From the NCBI GenBank assembly GCA_037975125.1, contig CM075852.1:8115758-8179757 (forward strand): a stretch of DNA of 64,000 bases, in the 5' to 3' direction. The notes below the pieces were generated by a model. The model was not told where the DNA came from, did no database searches, and saw only the letters and a program-made list of their open reading frames with translations. The position numbers were made by a program, and so were the translations under genes. Positions 1-15,566 of the stretch are shown here, piece after piece; positions within the stretch are counted from its first letter, which is position 1; each line of letters starts with the position of its first letter. This DNA is from Latrodectus hesperus (Eukaryota > Arthropoda > Arachnida > Araneae > Theridiidae).

Positions 1-640
1 ATATTTCATCTTAGAAAAACATTTTTAATTTACTTTGAAATTCATGTATTCATGAATATAAAATTTGTTACCTATTTTCTACGAAATTGTATCACTAATT
101 CATGAAATCATTTTTTATTGTTACTAAATAATTTATTCTAGCCTGTGTTGGAATTTCTTTTCATTTCCACGTTTGCCATTTACATAAGCCATGGCTATTG
201 GGCATCGATTTCAATAATACTGATGTAAAATTGTTCCTTTGCATATCGAAATTTTATTATTTCATGTAGTTTTAGCTGTCATTTTCTTTGTACATGGAAA
301 GATTAAGGTCTTTTCATTTCAATTTTAATTAATGTATCATAAAAAAATTTCAAAATTTAGAAAACAAATTAACGCATAATTTACTTTTAAATTTTAGTAT
401 ATATTACATATTTACAATGTTCATTAAATATTATATTTACACTAAATTATTAACTAAGCTCTGCTTAATTGATTAATTATTTAATAATTCAATTTACAAT
501 GGTATATGACGACACAGCTTTCTAAATTCGAAAGCATTATTATATTTGGATACGACTTGAATTCAACACCAACAAATATTAAGCTCTCTTTTTCTCCTTG
601 AAAGAGTTTACAAAGGAAAACCAGAAATACAATCACATAT

Positions 641-644
<4 letters not shown>
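1..644. other. AT-rich noncoding DNA, nothing recognised
   Basis: Stop codons are dense in all frames and there are no terminal repeats, promoter motif or tandem unit that I can support. It reads as ordinary intergenic or intronic DNA leading into an (AT)n tract. Confidence 0.6.

Positions 645-720
<76 letters not shown>
645..720. repeat. (AT)n microsatellite
   Basis: An uninterrupted AT dinucleotide tract of about 76 bp. The long Ile-Tyr open frames it generates on both strands are artefacts of the repeat. Confidence 0.97.
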
Positions 721-727
<7 letters not shown>

Positions 728-1048
728 CGTAAGTGTAATTGTGTAATAAACTCTCGTTTATCTGCAAAAAATTGAGTGGCGTATCTATTTTCCAAATAAT
801 CCACAAAATTATAAAAATGGTAATAAATCAATGCAAATATGTTTTGAACAATAAACTCTCTCAATAGCACACTTATTATTTGCGAAATAATAAAATTGTT
901 CACAGTTTTCTTTTCAAAAAATCAATTCAATTTGTTTTGCATAACATTCCACTAAAAAAAAACCTATTCTCGATTAAAGATTGAATAATTTTTTTTTCGT
1001 TTAAACTACACGGATTATCAGATGCTTACTGTATACTACAGTAATGTG

Positions 1049-1099
1049 TTTTTGAATAATATAATTACTGTAGGCTACAGTAATTATATTATTCAAAAA
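1049..1099. repeat. near-perfect 25-bp palindrome
   Basis: Two perfectly complementary 25-nt arms (1049-1073 and 1075-1099) are separated by one base at 1074. The centre reads ACTGTAG-G-CTACAGT. A related short piece, TACTACAGTAATGTG, lies just upstream at about 1034-1048. It could form a cruciform or a long hairpin. No flanking target duplication was found, so whether it is a mobile element is open. Confidence 0.8.
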
Positions 1100-1362
1100 T
1101 ACATAGCAATGTAAATAATAAAATTGCTTTTAAAAGAAATAAAAAACAGATAAATGTATTGTTAAAGTATTCTTAGCATTTATTTTAGTATAAGTAATTT
1201 TACAAAGTTTTAAATTTGTAATTTTTTTCAATATTTATACATTTAAAATATTTTTCATTAGTTGTTCAATGTCAAATATAAATCTCGTTTTAATTAAACT
1301 GTTTGTGTTTGAACCATTCAACTTGTATAAATAATATTTGTAATATTCAAAGTATTTCTATT

Positions 1363-2955
<1,593 letters not shown>

Positions 2956-2963
2956 ACACATGC

Positions 2964-3324
2964 GGCTGGGTAGCCTAGGGGTTAGGGCATCGGCCTTCCA
3001 CCCGGAATGCCTGGGTTCGATTCCTAATGCCGCCAAAGACCCACCTAGTATATATGATATATCTGCTCGTTAAATTTGTGGAATCGAGCAATTACCATGC
3101 GTGTAATGGTCTGGGGAAAAAGTGATCCCCTTCAGATCATTGTCAAAATTGAGGGAATGAATCCTTTGGTGGTGCCATCTATCGGAGGAGCTTAGAGCAA
3201 AGTCGTACTTTCACCTTCGTAGTGCTCTGGTTAAATGAAAGACATACTCTACTGACTTAAATTCACATAGACAATGGTATAGCGATCTTAGCTTGTCCAA
3301 GTGTCATAAGTAATAACAACAGAA
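2964..3324 (+). mobile_element. tRNA-derived SINE, tRNA-Gly-like head, with 8-bp target duplication
   Basis: The head folds like a tRNA: box A begins at about 2971 (TAGCCTAGGGG), box B is GGTTCGATTCC at 3014-3024, and GCGGC at the 5' end pairs with GCCGC before CCA at about 3030-3037. The anticodon-loop region contains TTCCA, suggesting tRNA-Gly. A unique body follows, then a tail module ending AATAACAACAG. The insertion is flanked by the direct repeat ACACATGC (2956-2963 and 3325-3332). The tail module is shared with the SINEs at 5397 and 45655, but the head is not shared with 5397. Confidence 0.85.
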
Positions 3325-3332
3325 ACACATGC

Positions 3333-4139
3333 TGAACATTTTCCAAATAAATGTCTCTCCATAAACAGAAATAGCAAATATTTGAATTATTTATTGAGTT
3401 TTCATATGCGTTTTTATCTTTAAACTTTACTTTTTATTCAAAAACTTTCTAATCTAAGAAATCTATGAACTCTCTGATTTTTAGTCCGATTTTAGTAAAA
3501 TAAAATTTTTTATAGTACATTCTGAATATATATTGAAAGCAATTAGATATTTTCTAGAAGCAATAAGTAGTTTTACTGATAAATTCAGGGAAATTTTGAA
3601 TGCAAACGAAGTAATGCTAATTTAAGAAAAGGCTTTCTAAATACATAAGAAGTGCAGAAGTTATGTTATTAGCAAAATGTCTGTGTGAGATATAATAACT
3701 TGGAAATATATTGAAGAATTATTTATAATATATGGCACTAAAAGGATTAATTATGATCAACATTTCTATTAAATAAATATTTTGAAATTAAAGATGAATA
3801 TTTTTTTAGATTCTGCAATGAAAAAGAACTGAATCTTCTATAAAGTTTATTTTTTCATATTAATCACAATAAGCGCTTAAATATGAAAAAAAAAAATTTT
3901 TTTTTCTTTTTGAATAATGTGACATTACTTTTTCATGCTTTAAAATGGAGATGTTCGAAAAGCATGCGCGAATTTTTTTAAACGAGAACAATTTCAAATC
4001 TTAAGCAAACGTCCATTGATCCTATACAAGTAAAAGTTTGACTTGGATTTTTTAACTCCATTGAAGTAAGTAGAAAAAGGATTCTAATACCCTATCATGA
4101 TATTGATGTATGGCTTTGTTTAGACAGTATTGTTTCTCA
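3333..4139. other. AT-rich noncoding DNA, nothing recognised
   Basis: No open frame of interest, no tandem unit and no terminal repeats were seen. The right part may include the unidentified 3' portion of the minus-strand LINE that becomes recognisable from about 4140. Confidence 0.5.
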
Positions 4140-5385
4140 AACTGTACGGATTGTATGTTTGGTAAATCAGCCCTATTCAACAGCATCCCATTGCTTTTGC
4201 CATAAGGCAAAAATCTATTGCTGGAGTTTTAACAATAGAGCAGATTTTGGGCATGGTAATTATTTGAGTATGGGTATCCATTACCTCTTGCTCTTTGATC
4301 CGCAAAATCATTACCCTGAGTTTTTGCCTGAGCACATATTCAGCTGAATTGAATTCTCATATCTTTTGGTAATGTTGAAGTGACAACTGTATTTCATGAA
4401 TAAAGTTTGATTTATGATGTTGCAGATTGCTATTAAAACGGGCAAGCTGTCTCTTCAAATGGTCAGGAAGGAATATTTCATTTTTTGTATAATTAATGGC
4501 TTTCAGGAGCATCAGAGCATTGGCTTGGAAAATTAAATTGAAAGTTTGCAGTTTGAAGAGATGGTAAGTTTCTTCTGTCATATTTATCCTGGTTGTGAAA
4601 GCAGCTCATGTACATTGGTAATTATTTTGAACCATCTGTATACTAATTTACAACTGATGGTTGGAATTCGCGTAGTTTGGTGATGGTGTTAGTTGGTTGC
4701 GGTAGAGTATCATAATGAATACTCTTAGGTTAGAGTGAGGGATGAGTAGTTTTTTTATGAATAGGGGCTTAGATGGAACAAATTGACCAATGGACTATTG
4801 TTATCGGAAAACCATTTGACTTGTTATTGGAAAACCATTTCTGAGAAAATTAAATTTATATAGAAGGTATTTCAGACTATTATCACTAGTTTTTCTAATA
4901 CTTTCCACATCACCGGTACCAAACATATTAGGTGATAGTAAAAAGACGATTTAAATTTTTTTCTTTTTTAGAAAGCATATCATTTGGTCGATTTTGAAAT
5001 ATTTTGGAAAATAAGTGCAGCTTTAATTAGGTGCTGAAGAAAGAAAGTAGGAAAATTGCAGACAAGAACGGAAGACTAATTTTACCATTGGGATATCAAT
5101 ACCATCCACTCCTGGGCTCATTTAAAAGTTATTCATTGTGTACTGAAGCTCAATTAAGGTAAAAAAGTAGATCCGGATCTCGCTTTAGTGGGACTTCACT
5201 GAATAATTCTAACGTTGGCTTGAAAAGGCAAATCATCCTGGGTTGTATTAGGATAAAGCTTAAGCGAGAAATTCTTGACCAATTATGTTTGTAGATTTGA
5301 AATTATTTGCGGCATTGTACAGAGGTTAAAATTGGGTTGGCTTAAAGATTTTATCAGCTTCAATTTCTTGCAATATACCAAAATG
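4140..5385 (-). mobile_element. degenerate non-LTR retrotransposon (LINE), RT and RNase H part
   Basis: Read on the minus strand, this carries fragments of a LINE ORF2 in order. A reverse-transcriptase piece, SPGVDGIDIPMVK, lies near 5110. The finger/palm piece VPVMWKVLEKLV lies near 4910. An RNase H start, YTDGSK, lies near 4640, followed in one open stretch by a piece beginning FNLIFQANALMLLKAI (4357-4581). A distal RNase H piece, GNDFADQRARG, lies near 4280. Stops and frame changes separate the pieces, so it is long dead. The RNase H domain points to the I superfamily of non-LTR elements. The 5' part continues at 5703-6025 beyond an inserted SINE. The 3' boundary at 4140 is uncertain. Confidence 0.75.
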
Positions 5386-5396
5386 ACTATTGTTAT

Positions 5397-5702
5397 GCCG
5401 AACAACTTGTCTAGTGGTCAGAGTGCCTGACTACGGATAAGGAGATCATGGGTTCGAATCCCAGTTCGGGCATGGATGTACTTTCTCTCTCTATCTATCC
5501 TGTCTTTGTCCTTTCCTTGTATGAATGAGGTGTGAATGGTTGCCTACCCTATAAACGGGTACCTATGGCATGTGTATAGAGCAAAGTCGTACTTTCGCCT
5601 ACATGGTGCTCTGATTAAAACGAAAGACGTTCCCAATCGACTTAATTCGCATAGCATAGTGATCTTGGCTTGTCCAAATGTCTTTAGTAAACAACAACGA
5701 CA
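5397..5702 (+). mobile_element. tRNA-derived SINE (tRNA-Arg-like head) inserted in a LINE
   Basis: The head begins GCCGAACAAC with box A TGTCTAGTGG (5408-5417) and box B GGTTCGAATCC (5451-5461). The anticodon arm reads CTGACTACGGA, as in tRNA-Arg(ACG). A pyrimidine-rich body and the segment GGTTGCCTACCCTATAAACG follow. The tail module, from GCAAAGTCGTACTTTCGCC to AACAACAACGACA, is shared with the SINEs at 2964 and 45655. An 11-bp direct repeat, ACTATTGTTAT, flanks it (5386-5396 and 5703-5713). It sits inside the older minus-strand LINE, whose coding sequence resumes on the other side. Confidence 0.9.
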
Positions 5703-6025
5703 ACTATTGTTATATGAACAAAACTTCATCCAGCAGGACAATTTTACCTTCAGAATTTCTCTCTTATAAGAAGCTAGTTGCTTTTTGTATTCTATGTATA
5801 GCCTAATATGTTCTGTGTTTTCTTCTTCTTCTGTGCTTCTGAAGTGCTTTTCATTCTTCTAAGAATTTTGGTTTTTTTGTTTCATTGTCAGTAATGATAA
5901 TTTCCACAAATTAAACTTCTTTGCTTTTTTTTTTTGGTTTCGAATTTTAAAGTGCTGTTCAGCAGCTGCATGAATAACAGGAACACATGCTTTTGTTACT
6001 TTATTAAGCAAGTTTGTGTTGATGC
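5703..6025 (-). mobile_element. same LINE, endonuclease-to-RT linker part
   Basis: On the minus strand this gives a Lys/Arg-rich piece, KIRNQKKKAKKFNLWKLS, and then the conserved-style linker EYKKQLASYKREILKVK followed by CWMKFCS. This is the usual spacer between endonuclease and reverse transcriptase in LINE ORF2 (compare the family pattern Y-x3-K/R-x4-IRKAKxxSW). It continues the frame content of 4140-5385, from which it is separated by the SINE at 5397-5702. The 5' end near 6025 is unclear and no endonuclease motif is visible, so the copy is probably 5'-truncated. Confidence 0.65.
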
Positions 6026-6074
6026 AATTTCTAAGTTCATTATTTATTGGATGGATTTAACATTTTATTTGGGA

Positions 6075-6245
6075 TATAAAATGTTTCTGATAGTGACAAA
6101 AATGGCTTCTTAAACCAATTCTTTGGTCTTCGTATAAGAAATCGTTTTATTTATAAAATGAACTTCCACAATATTCTCAGAGATTGGATGATGAACTTCG
6201 CCTTATTTGCTGCCGCTCCAAGAATTCGATTTAAAAACAGGCAGC
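6075..6245 (+). repeat. fragment of dispersed Family 2 repeat
   Basis: This matches the left and middle part of the repeats at 26730-27102 (reversed), 31303-31975 and 56203-56668. Shared landmarks are AATGGCTTCTTAAACCAAT, GAACTTCCACAATATTCTC and TTTGCTGCCGCTC. The right-hand part and the terminal repeat are missing, so this copy is truncated. Confidence 0.7.
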
Positions 6246-6325
6246 AAATTTGGTGACAAGTTGGATTTTTTTATTGAAATTTTGATTAAAATTATCAAAT
6301 ACATTTTATCTGGATAACAAAATTG

Positions 6326-7097
6326 TAGGAGAAGCCAACAGTGTTTTCCAAACAGAATTGGTTGCGATTGATAAAGCATTAAAATATATAGCCGAAAATA
6401 ACTTATACAAGTCAGTGATTTGGTCAGACAGCCAATCAGCTCTTTTGGGAATATATATCCCATATCACAAGCCCACTGATTCAAGACATTTAAAATCGAC
6501 TCAGGACATTAAACAATCGATGGCAAATTTGTCTTTACTGGATCAAGACTCATGTCGGACATACTGGTAATGAAAGAGCTGACACACTGGCAAAGCAAGC
6601 TGCCAAGACATGGTGAAACACGCAAAAAATTGAATTAAAATGGCCCAAATAATACTTGATTTCTAAATTACGCAACCATTTACTAATGGACTGGCAACAA
6701 GAATGGAATGAGGCAGAATAAGGTAGATGGACATACAGCCTTAAACCCTCAATCTCTCTCGATTTCCTAGTCAAGGACCGCAAAGAACAACAGCTTCTCT
6801 CTGGACATACTCCAACACCGGAGTATCTCAGTAAAAGGGGCATGGATGGATCCAAGTAGTGCTTGTTCATGCGGTCAGGTTGGGACCATTGTTCATTGCG
6901 TGTTTGAATGTGATTTCACAAAACAATGGTACCTAAAAGCGCCTAAAAACTCGGAGGAACTTACTCCATTTCTCAGCTATGCTAGCAAAACTCCTTCTCT
7001 TCTGCATAAGATAAAGAACATAATCACCTTTATCTATGAAAAAGGATCTGAACTCTGTAAGGATAATGCCATAACTAGGCTGCGGATTTCATCATAA
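6326..7097 (+). pseudogene. LINE ORF2 C-terminus (RNase H and zinc knuckle), broken
   Basis: This is the 3' end of a non-LTR retrotransposon ORF2, on the plus strand. An RNase H domain is recognisable from VFQTELVAIDKALKYIAE (about 6340-6390) through the catalytic-region motif VIWSDSQSALLGI (about 6415-6450) to GHTGNERADTLAKQAAKT (about 6555-6610). After that come LSGHTPTPEYLSKRG (about 6800-6840) and a Cys/His knuckle: C at SSACSCGQ, then H and C at IVHCVFEC (6858-6910). It then reads to a stop at 7095-7097. At least two frame changes (near 6545 and 6845) and internal stops break the gene. The adjacent LINE at 4140-6025 is on the other strand and is not obviously the same family. The 5' boundary is unclear. 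Confidence 0.8.
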
Positions 7098-8729
7098 GAA
7101 CAATTTGATAAAGGGTAAAAATCATTGTAAGGTATTTCTTTACTTTTTGTGATAAAATATTATTAAGTATTGTATTTGTTTAGCACAATTAGTTTTTATA
7201 ATTTTGATAATAATAATTATTCACCTGATGCACCATAAGGTGCTGAAAAATATTGATTGACTCAGCACAACCTAATGTGCAATATTAAATATTCTAGCAT
7301 AGTTTATTAATTAGTAGTTTTAATGTATAATTTTGCATTATATTTCCTAAATATTGTAAACCATTATAAACTGTGAACAGACAATGCAGACTTTTTATGT
7401 GATAAAATAATGCATTGTAATATAGCACAATTAGTATGTGTTTTATTCATGTATATACTATCAATGTATAGTATATATTTGCTCTTTTTCTAACACAATC
7501 TTCATATGGTATGTCATGTTATATAACACTTCCCTCTATCTAACCACTCTATATAAAACTGGGGGTTTATATTCAAGTTTGCTTTGTGTCTTCAGAAATA
7601 CCCTATTTAGCAATTTTAGTGCAATATTTTTTCATTATTATTTCTAGTAATGTTAGAGTGTCTGTAATATATTTTGTTATATAGTTTATCCACTTTTTAA
7701 ACATTTTTTCTATTTTTTGTATTATAATTATATTTTTGTTCAATAATTTTCTTAATCTTGGTAACTACAGTGCACAGACTAAGCTGCTGCAAAATATTAA
7801 CTGAATCAGCAGATTGCAATCTGTAATACTTTAAATATTCTACAGTTTATCACCTACAGCAAATGTTAAATGTTCAATAGGATACCATTCATGCATATGT
7901 AATCTTAACTATCTGCATGTAGACAATGTAGTCCTTTGGTATTGCGAAAAATGCAATATTACATTAAAGGACACAGTTAAAGCATGAGAGAGTTACTAGT
8001 ACTTATTAAAAATCTCTCTCTGTCTTAGCTATTTACTCTTTTTTATACTCTTCTACTTAAACTTAATTACATTGCTTGCATATTTGTGTTATAAACTACT
8101 TATATCGTCTGCTATGACTATCATCAAGATTATTAATTTGTATTTTTTACCAAGGTTACACGGAGTGTTCGGATAATCTATTTTCACAATTTTAATGCAA
8201 TATTTGCCTCATTTCATCTCTTATTGTGAAGATTTTGTAAATGTTTTGTTGTTGATGTTATATTTCTGTCAAATTTCAAACATTAAGAAGTTGTTCAAAA
8301 ATTTCGTGACAATTCTGTCACACTAGATGTATTACGTGGTGGAGCTATACCTGATAAACTTTGGTACAGACCAGGTGTTCTATTGCGTATGTCTATGTCT
8401 ATGTATAAAGAATCTTTATAATTGTCTCTAAAATGAGATAAGAGAGCACAAAAATCAATCAAAAAATGCTGTATTTACTAAATGTATTCAAATGATTTGA
8501 GAAAAATTTCATTGATTTGAGATTGTAACCTTCACTGTTTAATCTCTTTAAAAATTCTCAATTTGTTGCTTAAAAATTATCATTAAAAACTCTGTTTGAA
8601 TCGAAATTTAATTAATAAATCTAGTTGAGAATTTATAAGCAGTTCCAATTATTTAAAAGTAAAATGCAAAAGGTATATTTTCTTTAATATTTATCATATG
8701 TAGGTAATAAAAAAATGACTTCTTTTTAG
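7098..8729. other. AT-rich noncoding; diverged internal duplication
   Basis: Two halves resemble one another weakly. About 7230-7310 (GGTGCTGAAAAATATTGATT through ATATTCTAGCATAGTTTATT) resembles about 7779-7850 (GCTGCTGCAAAATATTAACT through ATATTCTACAGTTTATC). Landmarks such as GACAATGCAGAC and GACAATGTAGTC recur at similar spacing, about 550 bp. No coding motif was seen. It may be 3' flanking or UTR sequence of the upstream LINE. Confidence 0.35.
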
Positions 8730-8885
8730 GCAGTTTTCGTCAGGTACTAAAAGCAAGGAATTGCCATTACTTCCTAATACTTTGAAGAAATCTAATATCG
8801 AGGCGGAAGTGGCTCTGAAAGCTAAAGGAGTACAATCAATCACTTCGATAACCCGACCGCATGACAGATCGAAATATTTGCGATG
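8730..8885 (+). CDS. possible isolated internal exon, unknown protein
   Basis: An open stretch of 156 bp begins after a good acceptor (pyrimidine run then AG at 8728-8729) and ends before a donor-like GTAATT at 8886. The length is a multiple of three, so it would keep frame. It translates to about 51 residues, beginning QFSSGTKSKELPLLPNTLKK and ending near SITRPHDRSKYLR. Codon use and base composition are more balanced than the flanks. I do not recognise the protein, and no neighbouring exon is visible within several kilobases. It could equally be a relic of a mobile element or chance. Confidence 0.3.
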
Positions 8886-10147
8886 GTAATTCGAGATATT
8901 AATTGTTGTTCGGTGAAAGCGACTCCAAGAAGTTTTTCATTGTTCAAATATAGCCCCACACACCAGAAGCTAAGAGTTGCGGTATCTGCCAATGACAGTT
9001 CAATTAGTTGCTGGAAAGGGGTATGTTTGTTTTATTTTCAAAACATATTTGTAATCCATTAGAGGCAATCAAATAATGGAAATCATCAAATGCCTTTAGA
9101 TAAAATGTGTATTTAAGTATTTCTAATGATTTTTCTGCAATTCATTAAGGGTATTTTCTTCAACTGAAAGTCAATAGTAACGCTATTTCGAGAAATATAT
9201 TTTACGTTTGAAAATTAATAGTTTTGTTTAAATACAAAAGTAACATGAAATGATTTTACCAAAAGAGTACCATTTTTATATTTTAATAAAAAAATAAATG
9301 ATTTAGTAATTTATTAGTTTTTTTAATACCATAAAGATGATAGTCTAATAGTTGAAGGGAGGCGTAAGGGATTTTTATTATCCATAGGAGGATTTTCATA
9401 AATAATGGGCCGTTTCCAAATTTCGAAAAGGTAAAAAGGTTCAAATCTCGGAAAAATTCACAAAATTGCTCGCTTCTACATAAGGGTATCCAGAAAACAG
9501 AGAACGGATCATAACTCTTCCATTGAATGAATGGAAAAGGACACATAACCTGTCATGGATTTCTATATAAAATAAAATCGAAATAGGCACCTATAAAATT
9601 ATTTTATTTGAAATCAAGTAGTAGGCAGTCTAATGACCGAAATATGTTGTAAGGCATTTTAATAACCACCCCCTTAATTGCAAATCGGAAGGTTTTTTTA
9701 TAGATAGTGAACCATATTTACGTGTCACTAAGATAAAAACCCGATGGTTGGAGGCAAAATGCAACATACCCCACTTTTCAATAGTAGATATGATCAAATA
9801 CAGGATTTACCACTTTGAAGAGTGCTGTTCTAATACTTATGCCACAGTGTGGTGCCTGATTGATTGATTAAAGGCAAATAAAATTCATTTGTATTAAATT
9901 GATCATAAATGTTTCCTGAAAAAGGACATGTTTAGAATGTTTTCAAATGAAAATTATGTCCTTCTCCAAATACATTAGACAATAGTGAATTACTTAAAGC
10001 AAACTAAGAAAAATAATTATTTAGAAAATTAAGATTGATCTTCTAATAAACCGAGTCAGAGATAGATCAATCGATTACTAAAGTTACTATTACGTAAAAA
10101 ATAATAATTTAAAGTTTGATTTTGACCAATATTCAGAAACAGGAGTT
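8886..10147. other. noncoding; possible old repeat at 9280-9870
   Basis: From about 9280 to 9550 there is an 87-codon minus-strand open frame without recognisable motifs, in sequence of repeat-like texture. From about 9660 to 9870 another more GC-balanced piece ends TGATTGATTGATTAAA. I could not match either to another copy in the window. The rest is plain AT-rich DNA. Confidence 0.35.
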
Positions 10148-10159
10148 AAATGTTACTTT

Positions 10160-10792
10160 AAACAAGGTGATCCTTGTATGGTTGCCAGGGCACAAAGGTA
10201 TCGAAGGTAATGAAAGGGCTGATGAACTTGCTAAACAAGAATCGTCTTTTGCTCCCATCGGTGCAGAACCTTTTTGTGGGATCAATTTGAAGACCGCAAA
10301 AAACACTGTTCTTAGATGGGAAAAACGGAAGATGTATGAAGCTTGGCTTAACACTCCTGGTCAAACCCACGCTAAAAATATGTGGATCATCAGCAAGGAT
10401 TGCTTCTGAAATTCTAAGATGCTCTAGGCAGAAGATACGTTTAATCGTAGGCTTCATAACTGGGCACCACTATTTCAGAAAACACCTCCATAAAATGGGA
10501 CTGTTTCAGCAAGACCCTATCTGCAGGAAATGTCATACGCAAGAGGAAACGGCCAAGCATATCATTTACGAATGCGAGGCTCTTGCCCTCCCTAGATTAA
10601 CTTCTTTAGGCACCATCCATGCTAGAGAGTTACACCTAGACTCCATTAAAGGGTTATCGGACTTTACTAATAAAGTGGGTGACTCGAGCAACTGGAACTA
10701 GGAAACATTGGGTTTAAAGTTAATAGTACAAAATGCTGATAAAAGCAGAGGTGCCCAATGATATACAAACCCAACTCTAAGAAGAAGAAGAG
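10160..10792 (+). mobile_element. 5'-truncated LINE, RNase H and CCHC end, (AAG)n tail, 12-bp target duplication
   Basis: Coding begins at KVILVWLPGHKGIEGNERAD, the end of an RNase H domain (about 10160-10230). It runs through a frameshift near 10385 to a C-terminal region with a CCHC knuckle (C-x2-C-x7-H-x4-C in ICRKCHTQEETAKHIIYEC, about 10517-10575). It stops after SNWN at 10701. A short 3' UTR ends in AAGAAGAAGAAG. The direct repeat AAATGTTACTTT flanks it (10148-10159 and 10793-10804), fixing both ends. This is a classic 5'-truncated target-primed insertion. The 3' end from about 10496 is nearly identical in layout to the copy ending at 41072, so they are one family. Confidence 0.9.
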
Positions 10793-10804
10793 AAATGTTA
10801 CTTT

Positions 10805-13691
<2,887 letters not shown>

Positions 13692-15566
13692 GTAATTTCT
13701 TATCACAACCTCTCCTCTATCTTAATCCATCATTATTTTCTTAAGCAACTATTATGTACGACAAATCTAATAACGTTGTGCACATATCTACCCTCTACAA
13801 TAGAATAAATAACTAGAGTAATTTCTTATCACAACCTCTTCTCTATCTTAATCCATGATTATTTTCTTAAGTAACTATTATGTACGACAAATCTAATAAC
13901 GTGTGTGGACATATCTACAATTTACAATAGAATAATCAACTAAAGTAATTTCTTATCACAACCTATCTTCTATCTTAATCCATCATTATTTTCTTAAGCA
14001 ACTATTGTGTACGACAAATCTAATAACGTTGTGCACATATCTACTGTCTACAATAGAATAAATAACTAGAGTAATTTCTTATCACAACCTCTTCTCTATC
14101 TTAATCCATCATTATTTTCTTAAGTAACTATTATGTACGACAAATCTAATAACGTTGTGCACATATCTACCCTCTACAATAGAATAAATAACTAGAGTAA
14201 TTTCTTATCACAACCTCTTCTCTATCTTAATCCATCATTAATTTCTTAAGCAACTATTATGTTCGACAAATCTAATAACGCTGTGCACATATCTACTGTC
14301 TACAATAGAATAAATAACTAGAGTAATTTCTTATCACAACCTCTTCTCTATCTTAATCCATCATTATTTTCTTAAGTAACTATTATGTGCGACAAATCTA
14401 ATAACGTGTGTGCACATATCTACAATTTACAATAGAATAATTAACTAAAGTAATTTCTTATCACAACCTCTCCTCTATCTTAATCCATCATTAATTTCTT
14501 AAGCAACTATTATGTTCGACAAATCTAATAACGCTGTGCACATATCTACTGTCTACAATAGAATAAATAACTAGAGTAATTTCTTATCACAACCTCTTCT
14601 CTATCTTAATCCATCATTATTTTCTTAAGTAACTATTATGTACGACAAATCTAATAACGTGTGTGCACAGATCTACAATTTACAATAGAATAATTAACTA
14701 AAGTAATTTCTTATCACAACCTCTCCTCTATCTTAATCCATCATTAATTTCTTAAGCAACTATTATGTACGACAAATCTAATAACGTTGTGCACATATCT
14801 ACTCTCTACAATAGAATAAATAACTAGAGTAATTTCTTATCACAACCTCTTCTCTATCTTAATCCATCACTATTTTCTTAAGCAACTATTATGTACGACA
14901 AATCTAATAAAGTGTGTGCACATATCTACTGTCTACAATAGAATAAATAACTAGAGTAATTTCTTATCACAACCTCTTTTCTATCTTAATCCATCATTAT
15001 TTTCTTAAGCAACTATTATGTACGACAAATCTAATAAAGTGTGTGCACATATCTACAATTTACAATAGAATAATTAACTAAAGTAATTTCTTATCACAAC
15101 CTCTCCTCTATCTTAATCCATCATTAATTTCTTAAGCAACTATTATGTACGACAAATCTAATAACGTGTGTGCACATATCTACTGTCTACAATAGAATAA
15201 ATAACTAGAGTAATTTCTTATCACAACTTATTTTCTATCTTAATCCATCATTATTTTCTTAACTAACTATTATGTACGACAAATCTAATAACGTGTGTGC
15301 ACATATCTACAATTTACAATAGAATAATTAACTAAAGTAATTTCTTATCACAACCTCTCCTCTATCTTAATCCATCATTAATTTCTTAACTAACTATTAT
15401 GTACGACAAATCTAATAACGTGTGTGTACATATCTACTGTCTACAACAGAATAAGTGACTTCTTATCACAAATTCTCCTCTGCCTTAAACCGTCATTACT
15501 TTGTTAAATAACTATTATGTACGACAAATTCGATAACATGCGGGTATATATCTACTATCTATAGAA
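13692..15566. repeat. 126/127-bp satellite array with dimeric higher-order structure
   Basis: Fourteen complete monomers plus one decayed terminal unit lie head to tail. They start with GTAATTTCTTATCACAAC at 13692, 13818, 13945, 14071, 14197, 14323, 14450, 14576, 14703, 14829, 14956, 15083, 15210 and 15337, so the period is 126 or 127 bp. Two monomer types are visible. One has CTCCTC early and ends AATAAATAACTAGA. The other has CTTCTC, an ACAATTTAC segment and the end AATAATTAACTAAA. From about 14323 to 15462 they mostly alternate, giving a dimer unit of about 253 bp. Each unit contains a (T)GTGCAC-like core. The last unit (about 15463-15566) is strongly diverged, as expected at an array edge. 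Confidence 0.95.

Noticed and set aside
5397..5470. tRNA genes at 2964, 5397 and 61920
   Set aside because: Box A and B are good, but each is the head of a longer unit with a body, an AACAAC-type tail and a target duplication, so they are SINEs.
6358..6600. Host ribonuclease H gene
   Set aside because: The RNase H domain continues into the C-terminal knuckle region of a LINE and has frameshifts. The same holds for 10160, 20565, 38719 and 4357.
13692..15566. CRISPR array
   Set aside because: The whole 126-bp unit repeats without unique spacers, and the sequence is eukaryotic. It is a satellite.
13692..15566. Centromere
   Set aside because: The array is only 1.9 kb and surrounded by dispersed elements. 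Nothing shows centromere function.
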